A stretch of 64,000 nt of DNA from Aureimonas fodinaquatilis (GCF_008369445.1 NZ_VTWH01000003.1:186001-250000); one strand, 5' to 3'; counted from the stretch's first letter, positions 1 through 10,056 are shown. Program-made: numbers and translations. Notes: generated by a model from the letters alone, not told the origin.

Positions 1-156
1 CGGCAACGCATGCAGTGGCGTCGGTGCATTGTTATCGCGCAAAGTCAGCACTTGAAACACGCGTTCGACAGCGGTCAGGCCTAGTGTTTCGGCGTCTGTC
101 TGCTCAAGAGGTTGGGCATGAGTGGATAGGGTATTGTGCAAATATTGGATCGGCAT
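1..156 (-). CDS. Partial hypothetical protein, 5' end only (runs off the left edge)
   Basis: An open frame of 52 codons starts at ATG 156-154 and runs off the left edge without a stop. A GGAG ribosome binding site lies 7 bases upstream of the ATG, which is the main reason to believe it. The peptide begins MPIQYLHNTL and ends ...NNAPTPLHALP; I recognise no family. It would be transcribed in the same direction as the Lrp-type gene at 292-780, with about 135 non-coding bases between them in which I see nothing. The competing forward frame at 15-206 has no ribosome binding site and an arginine-rich, shadow-like composition. Moderate to low certainty. Confidence 0.45.
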   Translation of the reverse strand, partial: MPIQYLHNTLSTHAQPLEQTDAETLGLTAVERVFQVLTLRDNNAPTPLHALP

Positions 157-291
157 CGCAGCACTCCATCTGGGCTGGAGCCACACTAATTCACCGTCAG
201 CAATAAAAGCGCTCCAATTTGGAGGGGCAAATGCAACATTGTTTCGTCCAGGCTGAATGATCATCTAGCGGATGCATGGTGAGCCTGCACA

Positions 292-780
292 CTATCCCAG
301 TGGAACGGTCAGTCCTGCTTTGATGCGATCCATGCAAACAAGAGTCCGGAAACGCTTCACATTGGGGTTTTCAAAAAACAGACGCCGCGTCAGAACCTCG
401 TACTCGGCCATAGTCCTCACCACGACAATCAGGATAAAATCCACGTCTCCTGTCACATAATAGCACTGCTGCACTTCCGGCACCGAGGAAAACAAACGCT
501 TCGCGTCGTCGAACATCTCGGCCCGTTCACTTTCCATCTGAACCTCGACAAAAAGAGTAATAGCGCGTCCAACTTTGGCCGGGTCGATCAGTGCGGCATT
601 TCCTGCGATAACCCCTGTCTCTTCCATTCGTTTGATCCGGCGTTGCACAGCAGGTGCAGACAGATGCACGGCTTCAGCAATGCGGCGTTGTGGTGTCTTG
701 TTGTCCAACTGAAGAATTTTCAAAATCGCAAGATCGGTCTTATCCAGCTCAATGCGTCCTGAACCTGACTTTTCCCTCAC
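292..780 (-). CDS. Lrp/AsnC family transcriptional regulator
   Basis: This 162-residue protein has the standard Lrp/AsnC layout. An N-terminal winged helix-turn-helix covers about residues 11-60 (LDKTDLAILKILQLD... then AEAVHLSAPAVQRRIKRMEE), followed by a RAM-type ligand and oligomerisation domain from about 75 to 150. The start is GTG at 780, preceded by a GGAGGG ribosome binding site with 5-base spacing. Lrp-family proteins usually sense an amino acid and act on a neighbouring gene or transporter. Here the neighbours are a sugar or polyol operon in the same orientation and an unidentified gene to the left, so the target cannot be told. The 159 bases upstream hold no clear palindrome. Confidence 0.9.
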   Translation of the reverse strand: MREKSGSGRIELDKTDLAILKILQLDNKTPQRRIAEAVHLSAPAVQRRIKRMEETGVIAGNAALIDPAKVGRAITLFVEVQMESERAEMFDDAKRLFSSVPEVQQCYYVTGDVDFILIVVVRTMAEYEVLTRRLFFENPNVKRFRTLVCMDRIKAGLTVPLG

Positions 781-939
781 CGCCGCCCTCCGTTATCGAT
801 CCAAATTTGCGCGAGGATTGGCTGTTTCTGGCACATTTGGTGCAGGAGGCGGAAGATTGGTTTTGTGTGGCAGTCAATATCACCATCGCGCTCCCCTTCT
901 GTCGACAGCAGGGTTTGGGCCTATGGCGCAACCGCAATT

Positions 940-1638
940 TCAGCTTGCCAGATAGCCGCCATCGACGGGCATGATTGCACCGTGGACATAGGAAGCATCG
1001 TCGGAAAGCAGAAACGCAACCACCTTGGCGATTTCGTCTGTTGCGGCCCAGCGACCCAGCGGAATGCGGGCGTCAATCCGCGCCTTGCGTGTTGCATCGG
1101 CGCGCGCGCCTTCTGAAATTCGCGTTTCCACCCAGCCCGGTGCCACCGCGTTGACCCGGATTCCGCGCCCGCCCCATGAAACCGCCAGCGACCGTGTCAA
1201 TGCAGCCACCGCCCCCTTACTGGTTCCATAAGCCGGTGCAACCGGATTGCCGAACCAGCTCCACATAGACGCAATGTTGACAACTGAGCCGCCCGACGAT
1301 TCCAGGGCGGGCAGGGCCGCCTTGCAGCAGTTCAGCACACCCGTAACATTAACGGACATGACCCGTTCAAATATTTCGGGCTCCCATTCCTGCTCAAAGC
1401 GTATTGTGCCCGCGCATGTCACAAGTCCGCCAAGCTGATCAATGCCGGCGAAGGCCGAAGCAACAGACTCCTTGTGCGTTACATCGCATTCGACAAAACG
1501 GGCATTGTCTGGAAAATCCGCATCGCGCTCAAGACCCGCTGCCGTGACCTGCCAGCCCCGCGCCGCCAGCAACCGCGATGTTGCAAGTCCTATACCGGTG
1601 CCCCCGCCCGTCACCACGACATTTCCCCTGCTTGTCAT
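940..1638 (-). CDS. Short-chain dehydrogenase/reductase (SDR)
   Basis: A 232-residue classical SDR that should catalyse NAD(P)-dependent alcohol/ketone interconversion in the cytoplasm. The Rossmann nucleotide motif TGGGTGIG is at residues 10-17 and the catalytic Ser124, Tyr137 and Lys141 are present (NIAS and YGTSK). A C-terminal DGGY motif is typical of the family. I place the start at ATG 1638, 5 bases beyond the stop of the upstream glycerol-dehydrogenase-like gene; a TTG at 1647 would overlap it. It is the last gene of the minus-strand operon that begins near 11073, so it probably oxidises the sugar or polyol imported by that operon. The exact substrate is not readable from sequence. Confidence 0.9.
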   Translation of the reverse strand: MTSRGNVVVTGGGTGIGLATSRLLAARGWQVTAAGLERDADFPDNARFVECDVTHKESVASAFAGIDQLGGLVTCAGTIRFEQEWEPEIFERVMSVNVTGVLNCCKAALPALESSGGSVVNIASMWSWFGNPVAPAYGTSKGAVAALTRSLAVSWGGRGIRVNAVAPGWVETRISEGARADATRKARIDARIPLGRWAATDEIAKVVAFLLSDDASYVHGAIMPVDGGYLAS

Positions 1639-1643
1639 ATCAA

Positions 1644-2693
1644 TCAAATCCGTTCGTTCAGCAGTTGCATGGCCCGCACAAGATCATCCGGTTCAAGGCT
1701 GCGGTAATAATTGCTGGCATAGGGCGCGCCGAGTGCGACCTCTGCCATGCGGCGGAATGTGGCTTCGTCCGTAATGCCAAACGGGGCAAACCGGGTGGGC
1801 AGTCCGATGCTCTCCAGAAATTGTGCCAGATCGCCAAGCTCTGCTTCATCACCCTGACCAGCGGCGATCTGGGTTAATGTGCCAAGCGCCACCATCTCGC
1901 CATGCAGCAAGCCGCTCAGTTGCGGCACGGTTGAAAATCCGCGCACCATGGAATGTGCGATGGACAGGCCGCCGCTTTCAAATGCCAGACCGCTCAAAAG
2001 AACCGCTGCTTCAACCACACGCTCAAACGCTTCGTTCGGCTTGGTTGCCGCCATGGCTGCCAGACCGTCGGCCAGAAGAATGGCCCGCGCCCGCTCGACA
2101 ATTGCAAGCGTCAGTTCGGTGGGCTGTCCGCCAAAGAAGTTCAGTCCTTTGCCAGCCACTGCCCCGGCGAGTTCATATGGTTTTGACATGGCATCGCCAA
2201 TTCCGGCGGCCAGAAAGCGCCTTGGAGCACCGGCGATAATTGCCGTGTCGACCAGCACAAGCGCAGGATTGGTTCGCATGCGGCGCACACCTTCCACTGC
2301 GTGGTCAGGGGTGTACACCACCGCGATGTGGCTGGTCGGGCTGTCATTTGAGGCTATTGTCGGCACAATTCCAACCGGCAGGCCGCTGATGATGGCGGCC
2401 CCCTTGGCGGTGTCGATGGCTTTGCCCCCGCCAACACCCAGGATGATCGCGGCACCTTGCGTTTCCGCAGCGCGGGCGTCGATCTCCCCGGCGGTGCATT
2501 CCCCGCCAAATTCCAGAAGCCGCGCCTGCGGCAGCAATTGCAGGATGCGCTCGCCCAGAAGCTGACGCGCTACAGGATCGATGATCACAGCCACTGGCCC
2601 TGATCCGAAGATCGCCACCTCTTCGGCCAGCCGATCAATGGCACCCGGCCCCTGCACATAGCGTTGAGGGGCACCCAGAATGCGGATTGTCAT
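1644..2693 (-). CDS. gldA: Glycerol dehydrogenase-like iron-containing alcohol dehydrogenase
   Basis: This 349-residue protein belongs to the metal-dependent (type III) alcohol dehydrogenases and is closest in motifs to glycerol dehydrogenase GldA. The NAD-binding GVGGGKAID is near residues 86-94. The three metal ligands of the family are visible: Asp167 (GIGDAMSK), His247 (GLSIAHS) and His264 (GLLHGEMVALG). GldA oxidises glycerol to dihydroxyacetone; relatives act on other polyols. The start ATG 2693 has an AAGGAT ribosome binding site inside the end of the permease gene. Its place after an ABC importer and a sugar kinase suggests a polyol-to-ketose oxidation step, but glycerol itself is not proven as substrate. 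Confidence 0.87.
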   Translation of the reverse strand: MTIRILGAPQRYVQGPGAIDRLAEEVAIFGSGPVAVIIDPVARQLLGERILQLLPQARLLEFGGECTAGEIDARAAETQGAAIILGVGGGKAIDTAKGAAIISGLPVGIVPTIASNDSPTSHIAVVYTPDHAVEGVRRMRTNPALVLVDTAIIAGAPRRFLAAGIGDAMSKPYELAGAVAGKGLNFFGGQPTELTLAIVERARAILLADGLAAMAATKPNEAFERVVEAAVLLSGLAFESGGLSIAHSMVRGFSTVPQLSGLLHGEMVALGTLTQIAAGQGDEAELGDLAQFLESIGLPTRFAPFGITDEATFRRMAEVALGAPYASNYYRSLEPDDLVRAMQLLNERI

Positions 2694-2698
2694 GTGGG

Positions 2699-3541
2699 CT
2701 ATCCTTTCACCGCGCCAGCAGTCAGCCCCTGCACGAAGTAGCGCGACAAGGCGATAAAGGCGGCGAAAAGCGGCATTGCGATCAACGTTGAACCCGCCAT
2801 CACATCACCCCACCGCAGGTCAAACGCCCCAATCATTGAGGCCAGGCCCAAAGGCACCGTTTTGTTGGCATCCGAACTGATCATGACCAGCGCAAAGGTG
2901 TAGTCTGTCCAGGACAACAGGAATGCAAAGATTGCAACCGTAACGAGCCCAGGCGCCGTTAGCGGCAGAACCACCCGAAGAAACGCGCCGAGCCTCGTGC
3001 AGCCATCGACCATGGCCGCTTCTTCCAGCTCGAACGGCATTGTCTTGAAAAAACCCCACAGAAACCAGACGCCAAGCGGCATGGTGATGGTCAGATGTGA
3101 AATGACCAGAGACAACAGTGTGTTGTTCAACCCGATAAAGGTCATCATCGAGTAGAGCGGGATGGCCAGCAACAGCGGCGGAAACATGTAGGCATACAGC
3201 ATACCGGCAATGATCATCTGCTTGCCGCGAATGCGCTGCCGGGTCACGCCATAGGCAATCATGACCGAAAGGATCATGGTCAGCACAACGGTTGTAACCG
3301 CCACGATCAGGCTGTTCAGGAACTGGCGCGGATAGTCCGTCTGGGCCAAGAGGCTTCTGTAATACTCAAATGTCCACCGCTCCGGCCAGAGAGTCGGCTC
3401 CATAAGCAATTCCTGCGTCGGGCGAAGCGACGACACAATCATCCAGTAGATGGGAAAAGCGCTGTAGATCGCCAATACAATGGCCGCGAAGTAGATGCCG
3501 ACGCGACCAGCGACGCGTTGCGCTGTAATGGGGTGCGTCAT
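2699..3541 (-). CDS. Carbohydrate ABC transporter permease (MalG type)
   Basis: A 280-residue inner-membrane permease of the MalG/UgpE type (CUT1 family). One N-terminal membrane segment (about 15-37) is followed by five more, and the cytoplasmic EAA coupling loop (EEAAMVDGCTRLGAFLRVVL) begins near residue 173, where it docks on the ATPase. It should pair with the MalF-type permease encoded immediately upstream; the two genes overlap by four bases (ATGA). The cognate ATPase is the MalK/UgpC-like protein at 5953-7014 and the cognate binding protein is at 4467-5795. The transported solute is probably a sugar, polyol or glycerol-phosphate-like compound. Confidence 0.93.
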   Translation of the reverse strand: MTHPITAQRVAGRVGIYFAAIVLAIYSAFPIYWMIVSSLRPTQELLMEPTLWPERWTFEYYRSLLAQTDYPRQFLNSLIVAVTTVVLTMILSVMIAYGVTRQRIRGKQMIIAGMLYAYMFPPLLLAIPLYSMMTFIGLNNTLLSLVISHLTITMPLGVWFLWGFFKTMPFELEEAAMVDGCTRLGAFLRVVLPLTAPGLVTVAIFAFLLSWTDYTFALVMISSDANKTVPLGLASMIGAFDLRWGDVMAGSTLIAMPLFAAFIALSRYFVQGLTAGAVKG

Positions 3542-4398
3542 TTGCCCGTCTCCATTGGGAAAAACCGGAAGTAAAGAGTCACTGCAAGCATTAGGACAAG
3601 GAATGACAGGGTGGCGATTGTTGCACCCGTGCCAATGTCATAAAGGGCAAATGCCTCGCGGTAAGCCAGAACCGGCAGGTGCTCGGTCGAGCCCAGCGGC
3701 CCACCTCCTGTGGTCAGCCAGATCACGTCGAATTTGTTGAACATCCACACGCCGCGCAGCAGGATGATAACCGTTAGAATAGGCCTGAGCGAGGGGAGGG
3801 TTACATGCAGGAACCGCCGGATAGGGCCCGCGCCATCAACCCGCGCGGCCTCGTAAAGCTGGGGCGGAACAGTTTGCAGACCGGCAAGAAAAGTGGTTGT
3901 GACAAACGGCGTCCACAGCCAGACCGAAATCAGGATGACGGAAAACATCGCAGCGCGCTCGGTTTCAAACCACCAGATTGGCGGAAGACCCCAGTCATCC
4001 ATCTTGATGGTGACAATGCCGAGTGAGCCATCCACCATCCATTTGAAGACCAGCACTGCCACGACAGTGGGCAGGAGGTATGGCAGGAAAGCCAGACCGC
4101 GCAGCAGGGTGCGCCCTATGAAATTCTGGTTCAGAAGCAGGGCAAAGCCAATGCCCAGCACAACCTGAAGCACAATGGCCAGACCGGCATAGACAATGCC
4201 GTTCCACAAGGCGTTCCAGAAGGCACCGCTCGACAAAACCTCGGCATATTTGCTGAATCCCACCCAGACGGGCTCAGCCGTAAGCGACGGCATGTCATAG
4301 AAGCTGAGGGAAACCGCATAAAGTGCGGGGCCGACAATCAGCAGCAGCGTCGCGATTATGCCGACGCCCAGAAAGCCCGGCAGCAGCCAGCGGGTCAT
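3538..4398 (-). CDS. Carbohydrate ABC transporter permease (MalF type)
   Basis: A 286-residue MalF/UgpA-type permease. It has six predicted membrane segments, the first at about residues 8-30, and the EAA coupling loop LYEAARVDGAGPIRRFLHV near residues 181-199. It lacks the extra N-terminal helices and large periplasmic loop of E. coli MalF, as is usual for CUT1 systems of alphaproteobacteria. The start ATG 4398 follows a GAGGAG ribosome binding site with 6-base spacing. A strong hairpin at 4433-4459 separates it from the upstream binding-protein gene and probably lets that gene be expressed at a higher level. Confidence 0.93.
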   Translation of the reverse strand: MTRWLLPGFLGVGIIATLLLIVGPALYAVSLSFYDMPSLTAEPVWVGFSKYAEVLSSGAFWNALWNGIVYAGLAIVLQVVLGIGFALLLNQNFIGRTLLRGLAFLPYLLPTVVAVLVFKWMVDGSLGIVTIKMDDWGLPPIWWFETERAAMFSVILISVWLWTPFVTTTFLAGLQTVPPQLYEAARVDGAGPIRRFLHVTLPSLRPILTVIILLRGVWMFNKFDVIWLTTGGGPLGSTEHLPVLAYREAFALYDIGTGATIATLSFLVLMLAVTLYFRFFPMETGK

Positions 4399-4432
4399 TG
4401 AAATCTCCTCATGGGTCGGCTTGAAACGTCAG

Positions 4433-4459
4433 TGCGGGGGAGGGATGTCCTCCCCCGCA
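4433..4459 (-). terminator. Intercistronic hairpin between binding-protein and permease genes
   Basis: An uninterrupted 11-bp GC-rich stem (TGCGGGGGAGG pairing with CCTCCCCCGCA) closes a 5-base loop just after the binding-protein stop. There is no U-tract, so it is more likely an mRNA-stabilising or partial attenuation element than a full terminator. The same arrangement is well known between malE and malF. Confidence 0.7.
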
Positions 4460-4466
4460 TTCCAGA

Positions 4467-5795
4467 TTACGCTATGACTTCGCGCATCTTGGCCGCGGCG
4501 GCTGTCACTGCATCGTCTGATGACATGCCACGCAGCAGCTTGTTCTGAAGCATTTCGGGCATGACAAAGGATTCCAGCACCTTGCCGGGACGAACATCGG
4601 GCGCAGGGCCCTGAGTGTCGATCGATGTCAGAATGACGGAAGGATCCGTGATCAACCGATGCATTTCCTCGATCTGCCCGTCAAACTGCTTGATCAGCGC
4701 ATTATCGCGCCAGCGAGGATCATCATAAATGTCCAGCCGCGCCGGTTGGAAGTGAACCGGTGCCGTATGCAGGAAGTCGACGATCTTGTCTGTCGTCAAC
4801 CACCGCATGAAATCCATGGCCGGGCCGGTATTGTCAGTTTTCATCACCACCCAGCCATCATAACCATGGCTGACCGCCTTGTTGGCTCCGCTGCTGTCCA
4901 TGTAGGGCATGATGTCCAGATTTTCGGCCATTGCGGGGTTGTCGCGCGCTGCCGCCTCATAAACGCGACCGGCATAGGCTGCGTGGCCAACCGTGCCTGC
5001 GACCAGGTTTGACAGCACGTCGGAATAGCCAGCCTGCAATGCGCCGGGAGGCATGGTCGGGTAAAGCCGGGCCATGAAGTCCAGATAGGCTGCCACTTTC
5101 GGGCGCATCACATCATCGTCAAGAATGACATTCCACTGGTCGTCAAACAGTTTGACGCCGTCTGCCCAGAGAAACGCAAAGGACATCCAGTTCGAAGCGC
5201 CGTTCGAGCCGATCGGGAACAGGCTGCCCCGCTGGCGACCTTCAACCAGAGCCTCGGAATTGCCGACAAACTCATCCCAGGTGTTGGGTATTTTGAGGCC
5301 TTTGCCTTCGTAAAGGTCCTTGCGATAGTAGATCAGCGCAAGGTTGTAGTCGAAAGGATACCAGAACACCTTGTCGTCTATCGGGAACAGAATGTTGTTC
5401 CCCCACTTGTAGTCGTCGGTCAACTCGTTCAGCGGCACAATCAGGTCTTGGTCAGCCAGCATCAGAACCTGGCCGATATAGCCGACATTGGCGACATCAT
5501 ATGGCGCGCCGGACCGAATTCCGTTGGTGATTTTGGTGAATGTCTCATCCAGCGGAACGGAATCGACAATCACCTCGATGCCGGTTTTCGTCTGATATTC
5601 GTCTGCCATGCTGGCAAAAAACGCCAGTGTGTCTTTGCCGGTTTCACAGTTCAGAAACCGGATCGGGCGGGATCCCTGCGCCCGCACGGCGGGGGCGGCA
5701 AGGCCGGAAAGTGCAACGCCAAGCCCGAGACTTCCGGCACCCAGCAATGTTTGTCTGCGCGTTAACAATCCGCGGCTGTTCCTGTGGTCTTTCAT
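4467..5795 (-). CDS. Extracellular solute-binding protein of the sugar ABC transporter, Tat-type signal
   Basis: A 442-residue periplasmic binding protein of the MalE/UgpB class (SBP family 1). The N-terminus has a twin-arginine motif (TRRQTLLG at about residues 12-19), a hydrophobic stretch and an Ala-rich cleavage region ending in PAVRA, so it is probably exported folded by the Tat route. The ATG at 5795 is preferred over the in-frame GTG at 5807 because a GGAGG ribosome binding site sits 5 bases upstream of it. It captures the solute for the permeases at 2699-4398. Length is normal for the family. The substrate cannot be read from sequence; the neighbouring polyol-type enzymes suggest a sugar or sugar alcohol. 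Confidence 0.92.
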   Translation of the reverse strand: MKDHRNSRGLLTRRQTLLGAGSLGLGVALSGLAAPAVRAQGSRPIRFLNCETGKDTLAFFASMADEYQTKTGIEVIVDSVPLDETFTKITNGIRSGAPYDVANVGYIGQVLMLADQDLIVPLNELTDDYKWGNNILFPIDDKVFWYPFDYNLALIYYRKDLYEGKGLKIPNTWDEFVGNSEALVEGRQRGSLFPIGSNGASNWMSFAFLWADGVKLFDDQWNVILDDDVMRPKVAAYLDFMARLYPTMPPGALQAGYSDVLSNLVAGTVGHAAYAGRVYEAAARDNPAMAENLDIMPYMDSSGANKAVSHGYDGWVVMKTDNTGPAMDFMRWLTTDKIVDFLHTAPVHFQPARLDIYDDPRWRDNALIKQFDGQIEEMHRLITDPSVILTSIDTQGPAPDVRPGKVLESFVMPEMLQNKLLRGMSSDDAVTAAAAKMREVIA

Positions 5796-5861
5796 AGTTT
5801 CCTCCACCTATGATCCGCGAAAGGCGCGGCCCTCCCTTAATGCAAGTCTTTTAAGCATTTC

Positions 5862-5887
5862 CCGTTGAAACACTTACGTTTCAACGG
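5862..5887. repeat. Palindromic element CCGTTGAAAC / GTTTCAACGG
   Basis: A perfect 10-bp inverted repeat with a 6-base loop lies in the gap between the ATPase and binding-protein genes. The arm GTTTCAACGGCA recurs at 45890-45901, and a related hairpin is at 59596-59621. It therefore looks like a dispersed intergenic palindrome. It may also act as a weak terminator on the minus strand before the binding-protein gene. Confidence 0.6.
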
Positions 5888-5952
5888 CAGGACAATGTGC
5901 CAATACAAAGAGTTAGCGTGCCGCAGGGGACCGAATGGTCACCTGAAACACG

Positions 5953-7013
<1,061 letters not shown>

Positions 7014-7014
<1 letters not shown>

Positions 7015-8513
7015 TATTTACCCTCCCTCAGTTCACGCACAGTGCTATGGTTCAGTGAGGTGAGGGCCTCTTTGGCCGCGCGGAACCTTGCGAACCCCCT
7101 TGCATAAACATCTGCATTGGCCGGATCAGGCTGCAATGTTTCGCTGACCCTGATCACCCGTGCGGCATCATCGGTATCGGCAAACACGCCAACGCCAATG
7201 CCAGCAATCAATGCGGCACCGTAGGAGGCATCACCTTCCGCCGGTATTTCGATTGTCAGGCCCGTCACGTCGGCAATGATCTGCCGCCACAACGCGCTGC
7301 GCGTACCCCCGCCGACAAGGCGGGCGGTGTCAAAGCCCATGTGCCTGTCCTGCAATACAGCCAGACAGTCGCGCAGCGTATATGCAATGCCCTCATACAG
7401 GGCCCGGCAAATATGCGGGGCACTGTGGCCAAAGCCCAGTCCGACAAAAGATGCGCGCAGGTCCGGGTCCCAATAGGGGCTGCGCTCGCCGTTCAGATAG
7501 GGGTGAAACAACAGGCCCTCGCATCCCGCCGGTGCGGTTTGTGCCTGCTTGTCCATGCCATCAAAGCCAATATCTGCGAACAATGCATCGCGCAGCCAGC
7601 GATGGGCCGACGCACACGAGTTGGTTCCGAGAATGGCATAGTAATGCTGCGGCACGAGATGCGGATAGTGGATCACATCTTCGGAAAATGCCGGTGACGC
7701 CGTCAGGGTGGAAACCGTGCCAGCAGTGGCCAGTTTCAGGGCGCCAATTCCGGGTCGCGTCATGCCAGCGGCATAAGTTTCCGCGTTGGTGTCGGAGGTT
7801 CCACAAATCACCACCGTGCCCTGCCGAAGGCCGGTCTGAGCCGCAGCCTGGGCTGTAACCTTGCCGGTTACGGCTGTTGAGGCCAGAATGGGAGGCAGTG
7901 CATCGACAGACAATCCGGCCATTGCGCATAGCGCATCTGACCAGCCACCTGCCTGCGCGTCCGCCAGCATCAGGCCCCAGGCATCGGTCACCTCTGTGGC
8001 AATAGTGCCGTCCAGCCGGAAGCGCAGCCAATCCTTGGCGGGCAGCACGCAGCGAATGGCCGCGTGCGTTTCGGGCTCCTGCTCCCGCACCCACATCAGT
8101 TGAGGCAAGCTCCAGGTTGCGCTGATCCGATTGCCGGAGAGAGCAAGGATTTCGCGGCCTTGCGCTGCGCGCGCCTTGTCAACCTGCACGCCCGAGCGTT
8201 GATCATTCCACATGATCGCCGGGCGCAGAATGCGCCCATTGCTGTCTGTCAGAACATGAGTGTGTGCGCCGGCTGTAACTGAAACAGCGGCTATCTGAGC
8301 TGGATCGACGCCCATTGCCCAGATTTTGCGCAGAGATCCGGTCAGCGCGCTCCACCAGCCTTCCGGATCCTGCTCGCTGAAACCGGGCTTTGGCGACAGA
8401 GTCTCCACCGGCAGTGAAGCCGTGGCCACAACGGTGCCGGAGCCGTTGATCACCGTCGACTTCAGCGAGCCTGCGCCGAGATCAATGCCGAGCAGCAGGG
8501 TGTCACTGCTCAT
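7014..8513 (-). CDS. FGGY-family carbohydrate kinase (xylulokinase-like)
   Basis: A 499-residue sugar kinase of the FGGY family, which phosphorylates a ketose or polyol with ATP. The N-terminal phosphate-binding motif GIDLGAGSLKSTV begins at residue 9, the central catalytic-base region is TSDTNAETYAAGM, and the C-terminal adenosine motif LVGGGTRSALWRQI is present. It resembles xylulokinases more than glycerokinases. A longer open frame reaches 8732, but those 73 residues lie inside the oxidase gene. ATG 8513 gives the N-terminus expected of the family and overlaps the oxidase by 11 bases. It probably traps the product of the operon's dehydrogenases as a phosphate ester. Confidence 0.9.
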
Positions 8514-9963
8514 GGGTTGACCTGTCACGATACGGGTCGATTGCATTGGGACGAGGCGGGAAGCCCAGCTTGCCGGGGTTGAAGAGATTCTGAGGGTCGA
8601 TAGCGGCCTTGATCCTTCGCAAAACCTCCATGCCGGCGCCGTGCTCGCCATCCATCCATGGGCCGCGGAAAAGGCCACTGCCATGGTGATGGGCAATTGA
8701 GCCGCCGTGAGCCAGCGTTTCGCCGGTGGCAATTTCCCACAGCTCGGCGTGAAGCGGCAGAGCCTTTGCCTGGTCCATTGGCGGCAGGCGGATCGTCATG
8801 TATTGGCAAACCCCTTCCGGGTAGACATGCGACCAGTGGGCGCTGAAATGCGCATCGGGTGCAACCTGCGCAATGCGCGCAGCTATGGTGTCGTAAAGCG
8901 AGGTGGCTTTGGTCCAGTTAACCGTCACCTCTATCGTATCGTTGTAATAGCCCTTTTCGAGCCACTGTTTGGTGATCGAGACATAGCGGCTCTTGCGCCA
9001 TTCATCGAAGGGCCGGGTTTCAGTTTCAACGGCATCAACACTGGCGGCAAATTCGCGCACGATGACAGCTTCCGCGGCCACGATGGCAGCTTCTCCGCAC
9101 AGCACAATATTGGCCATTACAGGGCGGTCGCCAAAGGCGGCAATTCCTTCGGTTCGGCCTGCGGTTTCCTTTTCGTCATAAAGTCTGACGATGCGCGGAT
9201 GCAGCCCTGCCTGCATGATTTTCCGACCAAGATTGAGCGCCGCTTCCCGGTCGGGCAGGGCCAGAACTATCTTTTCCTCTGCCTCTGGCAGCGTCCATAT
9301 CCGCATGGTCAACTGGGTGATAACAGCCAGCGTGCCTTCATTGCCAACAATAAGGTCCAGGATCGAAGGGCCTGAGGCGCGCTTTGGCAGAGGCCGGATG
9401 TCCAGCACTTCGCCGTCTGGCAGTATCGCCTTGAGACCAACGACAATGTTTTCAATTTTTCCGTATCGGCTGGATTCCTGCCCGCCACCCCGGCACGCGG
9501 CCCAGCCGCCTACGGTTGAAATCGTCAGTGATTGTGGCAGGTGGCCGCAAGTGAACCCTTGAGCGTTTAACGCATCTTCAAAATCTTCACCGTGCATACC
9601 GGCTTCAACCGTTACGAGGTGGTTTTCCCGGTCAAGCTCAAGAATCCGGTTCATTCTTCGCACGTCGAGCATCAGTTCATTGCCAAGCGGAATGATGCCG
9701 CCCAGAACGCCGGAGCCACGCCCGTAGGGGATCAGGGGCAAATCCAGTTCGCCCGCCTTGCGCACGACGGCTGCCACCTCTTCCGTAGTTTTTGGCCGCA
9801 GAACCAGTCCCGGAAGCGTGCCGACCAAAGCGCCCTCACGAGCGCGGAAATTCGCGTATGGCAGGCGGTCATGTGCATAGCCCGACCGGGCAGCTTCATC
9901 GGTTAGGACATTTTCCTCTCCGATCAGCGCCGAGAACTCGGCGCCGGGATCAAGTTTTGTCAC
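8503..9963 (-). CDS. FAD-binding oxidase of the alkyldihydroxyacetonephosphate-synthase-like class
   Basis: A 486-residue PCMH/VAO-fold flavoprotein. The FAD pyrophosphate loop (LIPYGRGSGVLGG) is near residues 89-101 and a second FAD region TISTVGGWAACRGGGQESS follows. The C-terminal half carries a His triplet (SIAHHHGSG, His425-427) and ends with NLFNPGKLG. The triplet is the active-site signature of alkyl-DHAP synthases, but most bacterial relatives are uncharacterised FAD-linked oxidases. The start is GTG 9963, directly after a GGGAGGAAG ribosome binding site; an in-frame ATG at 10053 would put a LacI-type operator inside the gene. It is the first structural gene after the repressor, so it may oxidise a hydroxy acid or sugar acid in this pathway. 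Confidence 0.85.
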   Translation of the reverse strand: MTKLDPGAEFSALIGEENVLTDEAARSGYAHDRLPYANFRAREGALVGTLPGLVLRPKTTEEVAAVVRKAGELDLPLIPYGRGSGVLGGIIPLGNELMLDVRRMNRILELDRENHLVTVEAGMHGEDFEDALNAQGFTCGHLPQSLTISTVGGWAACRGGGQESSRYGKIENIVVGLKAILPDGEVLDIRPLPKRASGPSILDLIVGNEGTLAVITQLTMRIWTLPEAEEKIVLALPDREAALNLGRKIMQAGLHPRIVRLYDEKETAGRTEGIAAFGDRPVMANIVLCGEAAIVAAEAVIVREFAASVDAVETETRPFDEWRKSRYVSITKQWLEKGYYNDTIEVTVNWTKATSLYDTIAARIAQVAPDAHFSAHWSHVYPEGVCQYMTIRLPPMDQAKALPLHAELWEIATGETLAHGGSIAHHHGSGLFRGPWMDGEHGAGMEVLRRIKAAIDPQNLFNPGKLGFPPRPNAIDPYRDRSTHEQ

Positions 9964-10010
9964 TGTGCTTCCTCCCCACAGCTCAAACCGGTCAACCCTG
10001 TTTCCAATTT

Positions 10011-10026
10011 GAGCAAACGTTTGTTC
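10011..10026. promoter_or_regulatory. LacI-family operator candidate
   Basis: The palindrome GAGCAAACGTTTGTTC matches in 7 of 8 positions per half and has the central AACGTT typical of LacI/GalR operators. It sits 48 bases upstream of the GTG start of the FAD oxidase and just downstream of the lacI-type gene, so it probably controls the catabolic part of the operon. Confidence 0.65.
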
Positions 10027-10031
10027 AACTG

Positions 10032-10056
10032 CATTTGAGCAGATTTGCTGCAAATG
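10032..10056. promoter_or_regulatory. Second imperfect inverted repeat beside the LacI operator
   Basis: The arms CATTTG-AGCA and TGCT-GCAAATG pair with one unpaired base. The repeat overlaps the end of the lacI-type gene. It could be a second operator or a weak terminator for the repressor transcript. Confidence 0.35.

Noticed and set aside
15-206. Forward frame of 63 codons at the left edge
   Set aside because: No ribosome binding site and shadow-like composition; the minus-strand frame 1-156 has a GGAG site.
8514-8732. 73-residue N-terminal extension of the sugar kinase
   Set aside because: It lies within the oxidase gene on the same strand and does not resemble any part of an FGGY kinase; ATG 8513 begins the canonical GIDLGAGS motif region.
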